This document shows positions 5,989-7,586 of a stretch of DNA of 7,586 bases, piece after piece; position 1 is the stretch's first letter, and each line of letters opens with the position of its first letter. The notes under the pieces were generated by a model, which saw only the letters and a list, made by a program, of their open reading frames with translations, did not search any database and had not been told where the DNA came from. The position numbers and the translations under genes are program-made. The DNA comes from Candidatus Bipolaricaulota bacterium. GTDB lineage: Bacteria; Bipolaricaulota; Bipolaricaulia; M55B111. The stretch spans positions 1-7,586 of the forward strand of contig JAGXLQ010000062.1 in the NCBI GenBank assembly GCA_018334595.1. Reading direction: 5' to 3'.

Positions 5989-7167
5989 ATGATTGAAGGT
6001 AGACAAGCAGGCCAGAGTTCGATCGCGAAGTTAGCGGGAGGTATGGTCGGTGGTGGACCCGGGTCCTTTATCGGGGCGGTACACAGATCCGCTGCTAGTT
6101 TCGACGGAAATGCCGAATACGTTGCCGGCGCGTTTTCAAGAAGCTACGAAAAATCAATTAAGACGGGGCGGCAATTGGGGATAAGTGAGGATAGGGTCTA
6201 CGATGACTTTGAGAAAATGGCAAAAGCTGAGTCCGCGCGGGAAAATGGTATCGATTTTGTATCGATTGTGGTTCCAAATAAGTTTCATTACCCCGTGGCT
6301 AAGGTCTTCTTGGAGCAAGGGATCAACGTAATCTGTGACAAACCACTGACGTTTACTGTTGAACAGGCTGAAGAACTGGAAGAATTGACCGAAAAAGAGG
6401 ATCTACTATTTGGTGTAACCTACGTCTATTCGGGCTATCCGATGGTGAAGCACGGGCGTGAAATCGTCCAGCGGGGAGACATAGGCGAGATTAGAGTTGT
6501 ACAGGGTGAGTACCCTCAGGAATGGCTTGCCCGTCCGGTCGAAAAAGAGGGAAACAAACAGGCAGGATGGAGGACCGACCCCGAATTCTCGGGAAGATCG
6601 AACTGCGTAGGAGACATTGGGAGCCATATAGAAAATACCGTGTCTTACGTGACAGGGCTGAGGATAAAGGAACTGTCGGCAAACCTTGACGTATTTGGTG
6701 AAGGCCGACAGCTAGATGACAACGCGGCAATGCTTCTTAAGTTCAAGGGAGGAGCTACGGGCAGTTATTGGTGCTCACAGGTGGCGATAGGCCATGACAA
6801 CGGGCTTAAGATACGAGTCTACGGGACGAAGGGATCGTTGATATGGAAGCAAGAAGATCCAGATCACCTTGAAGTTAACTACCTAGGTAAACCGGGGACC
6901 GTTCTCAGCCGGGGCAGAGATGAACTCTTCAGCTCGGCGGAAGAGACCGTAAGATTGCCCGCCGGACACCCGGAAGGTTTTTACGAGGCATTTGCCAACA
7001 TTTACCGGAACTTCCTTGCCGCCCTTGGGGAGAAAAAGTCGGGAAGCGACGTCGATCCAGAAGATTTCGATTATCCCTCGGTTCACGCGGGTGTCCAGGG
7101 AGTGAAGTTTATCAACGCCTGCGTCGATAGTTCGGAATCTGGAAGCGAATGGGTGAAGCTGGACTGA
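5989..7167 (+). CDS. Gfo/Idh/MocA-family NAD(P)-dependent oxidoreductase
   Basis: A 392-residue protein. Residues 18-25 (GMVGGGPG, then SFIGAVHR) form the Rossmann dinucleotide-binding loop, following an N-terminal extension of about 17 residues. Further landmarks are SIVVPNKFHYPVA (92-104), the family motif CDKPL with K118, YSGYPMVKHGREIV (147-160), QVEYPQ-like EYPQEWL, AGWRTDPEFSG, and GDIGSH at 208-213 with D209 and H213 as likely catalytic residues. The C-terminal part holds the beta-sheet substrate domain (RLDDNAAMLLKFKGG, RVYGTKGSLIW, PAGHPEGFYEAFANIY). Relatives oxidise inositols, sugars or glycosides, often at a ring hydroxyl. The 62-nt gap after the permease has no terminator, and GAGGTG at 5978-5983 sits 5 nt before the ATG, so it belongs to the operon. 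It probably oxidises the imported compound; the exact substrate is unknown. Confidence 0.92.
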   Translation: MIEGRQAGQSSIAKLAGGMVGGGPGSFIGAVHRSAASFDGNAEYVAGAFSRSYEKSIKTGRQLGISEDRVYDDFEKMAKAESARENGIDFVSIVVPNKFHYPVAKVFLEQGINVICDKPLTFTVEQAEELEELTEKEDLLFGVTYVYSGYPMVKHGREIVQRGDIGEIRVVQGEYPQEWLARPVEKEGNKQAGWRTDPEFSGRSNCVGDIGSHIENTVSYVTGLRIKELSANLDVFGEGRQLDDNAAMLLKFKGGATGSYWCSQVAIGHDNGLKIRVYGTKGSLIWKQEDPDHLEVNYLGKPGTVLSRGRDELFSSAEETVRLPAGHPEGFYEAFANIYRNFLAALGEKKSGSDVDPEDFDYPSVHAGVQGVKFINACVDSSESGSEWVKLD

Positions 7168-7206
7168 CTCTGATCACGAAGCATTACTTTTAGGAGGTAA
7201 GAAATT

Positions 7207-7586
7207 ATGAGCAGGCCTGTAACCTTGTTTACCGGTCAATGGGCTGATCTTTCATTTGAAGAGATATGCGAACTGGCAGGAGATATGGGGTATGATGGGC
7301 TGGAGGTTGCCAGCTGGGGGGAGCACTTCGATTTAGAAAAAGGGGCCAACGACCCCGGTTACATAGAGGATAGACAGGATATTCTCGAGGATAACGACCT
7401 GGAAGTTTGGGCAATTGGAACGCATATCATTGGTCAGTGTGTCGGCGCTCGGCACGACAGTCGGCTGGACAATTTCGCGCCAGAGAAATATTCCGGCGAC
7501 CCTAGCAAGATCAGGGATTGGGCAATTGAACAGATGAAGTACGCGCCGCAGGCGGCTGCTAACATGGGGTGCGAAGTCATCACGGG
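7207..7586 (+). CDS. Sugar phosphate isomerase/epimerase-like TIM-barrel protein (partial, cut by window end)
   Basis: The ATG at 7207 has AGGAGGT at 7192-7198, 8 nt upstream. The frame is open to the right edge for 126 complete codons, beginning MSRPVTLFTGQWADLSFEEI. The features MGYDGLEVASWGEHFD, YIEDRQDILEDNDLEVWAIGTHIIGQ and EQMKYAPQAAANMGCEVITG are typical of the xylose-isomerase-like / AP-endonuclease-2 superfamily (sugar phosphate isomerase/epimerase, IolE/IolI relatives). The stretch with WGEHFD and the histidine in GTHIIGQ probably contribute to the metal-centred active site. Members isomerise, epimerise or dehydrate sugars, inositol ketones or 3-keto-sugars. It lies 39 nt after the oxidoreductase with no terminator between, so it likely takes that enzyme's product. 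The C-terminal half is outside the window. Confidence 0.88.
   Translation, partial: MSRPVTLFTGQWADLSFEEICELAGDMGYDGLEVASWGEHFDLEKGANDPGYIEDRQDILEDNDLEVWAIGTHIIGQCVGARHDSRLDNFAPEKYSGDPSKIRDWAIEQMKYAPQAAANMGCEVIT

Noticed and set aside
1..7586. Mobile elements, CRISPR arrays, tRNA or rRNA genes, attachment sites.
   Set aside because: I saw no transposase or integrase motifs, regularly spaced repeats, or RNA-gene-like sequences. The spaces between genes are short and explained by operon structure or promoter elements.

Overview
This is a bacterial window, about half G+C by eye, with every gene on the plus strand. It holds a regulated sugar-uptake and sugar-oxidation locus preceded by the end of a separate transcription unit. 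The species cannot be named from the sequence. Two hints: arginine is often AGG/AGA and isoleucine often ATA, and the solute-binding protein has a plain secretory signal peptide with no lipoprotein cysteine. The second hint points to a diderm (two-membrane) cell. Thermotogota- or Spirochaetota-like bacteria would fit, but this is a guess.

Bases 1-993: the last 29 codons of an unidentified gene (stop at 89-91), then a 2-phosphoglycerate kinase-type gene (ATP-cone-like N-terminus plus a P-loop kinase domain). The two are about 20 bases apart and look co-transcribed.

Bases 994-2111: a LacI-family repressor gene with its own promoter (-35 TTGACA, extended -10). A 22-bp imperfect palindromic operator lies across the predicted transcription start. 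A hairpin terminator starts in the stop codon.

Bases 2112-2350: the control region of the transport operon. It has a good sigma70-type promoter, a 28-bp perfect palindrome starting at the predicted +1 and resembling the repressor-gene operator, and a leader of about 185 nt containing a further 9-bp hairpin.

Bases 2351-7586: the operon. In order: periplasmic sugar-binding protein; a strong hairpin followed by four Ts; a two-domain RbsA/MglA-type ATPase; an RbsC-type permease overlapping the ATPase by ATGA; a Gfo/Idh/MocA-family NAD(P)-dependent oxidoreductase; and the 5' part of a sugar phosphate isomerase/epimerase-like TIM-barrel gene cut by the window edge.

Working model (inference): the LacI-type protein represses itself and the operon through two related operators and releases them when a sugar or polyol is present. 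The CUT2-type ABC transporter imports that compound. The dehydrogenase and the TIM-barrel enzyme begin its breakdown by oxidation and isomerisation/epimerisation or elimination. No sugar kinase is seen, so the substrate is probably not ribose; a cyclitol, polyol or glycoside is more likely. The protein families are all known. The less ordinary points are the operator/leader architecture, the hairpin dividing the operon, the unknown substrate, and a 2-phosphoglycerate kinase in what looks like a bacterial genome.
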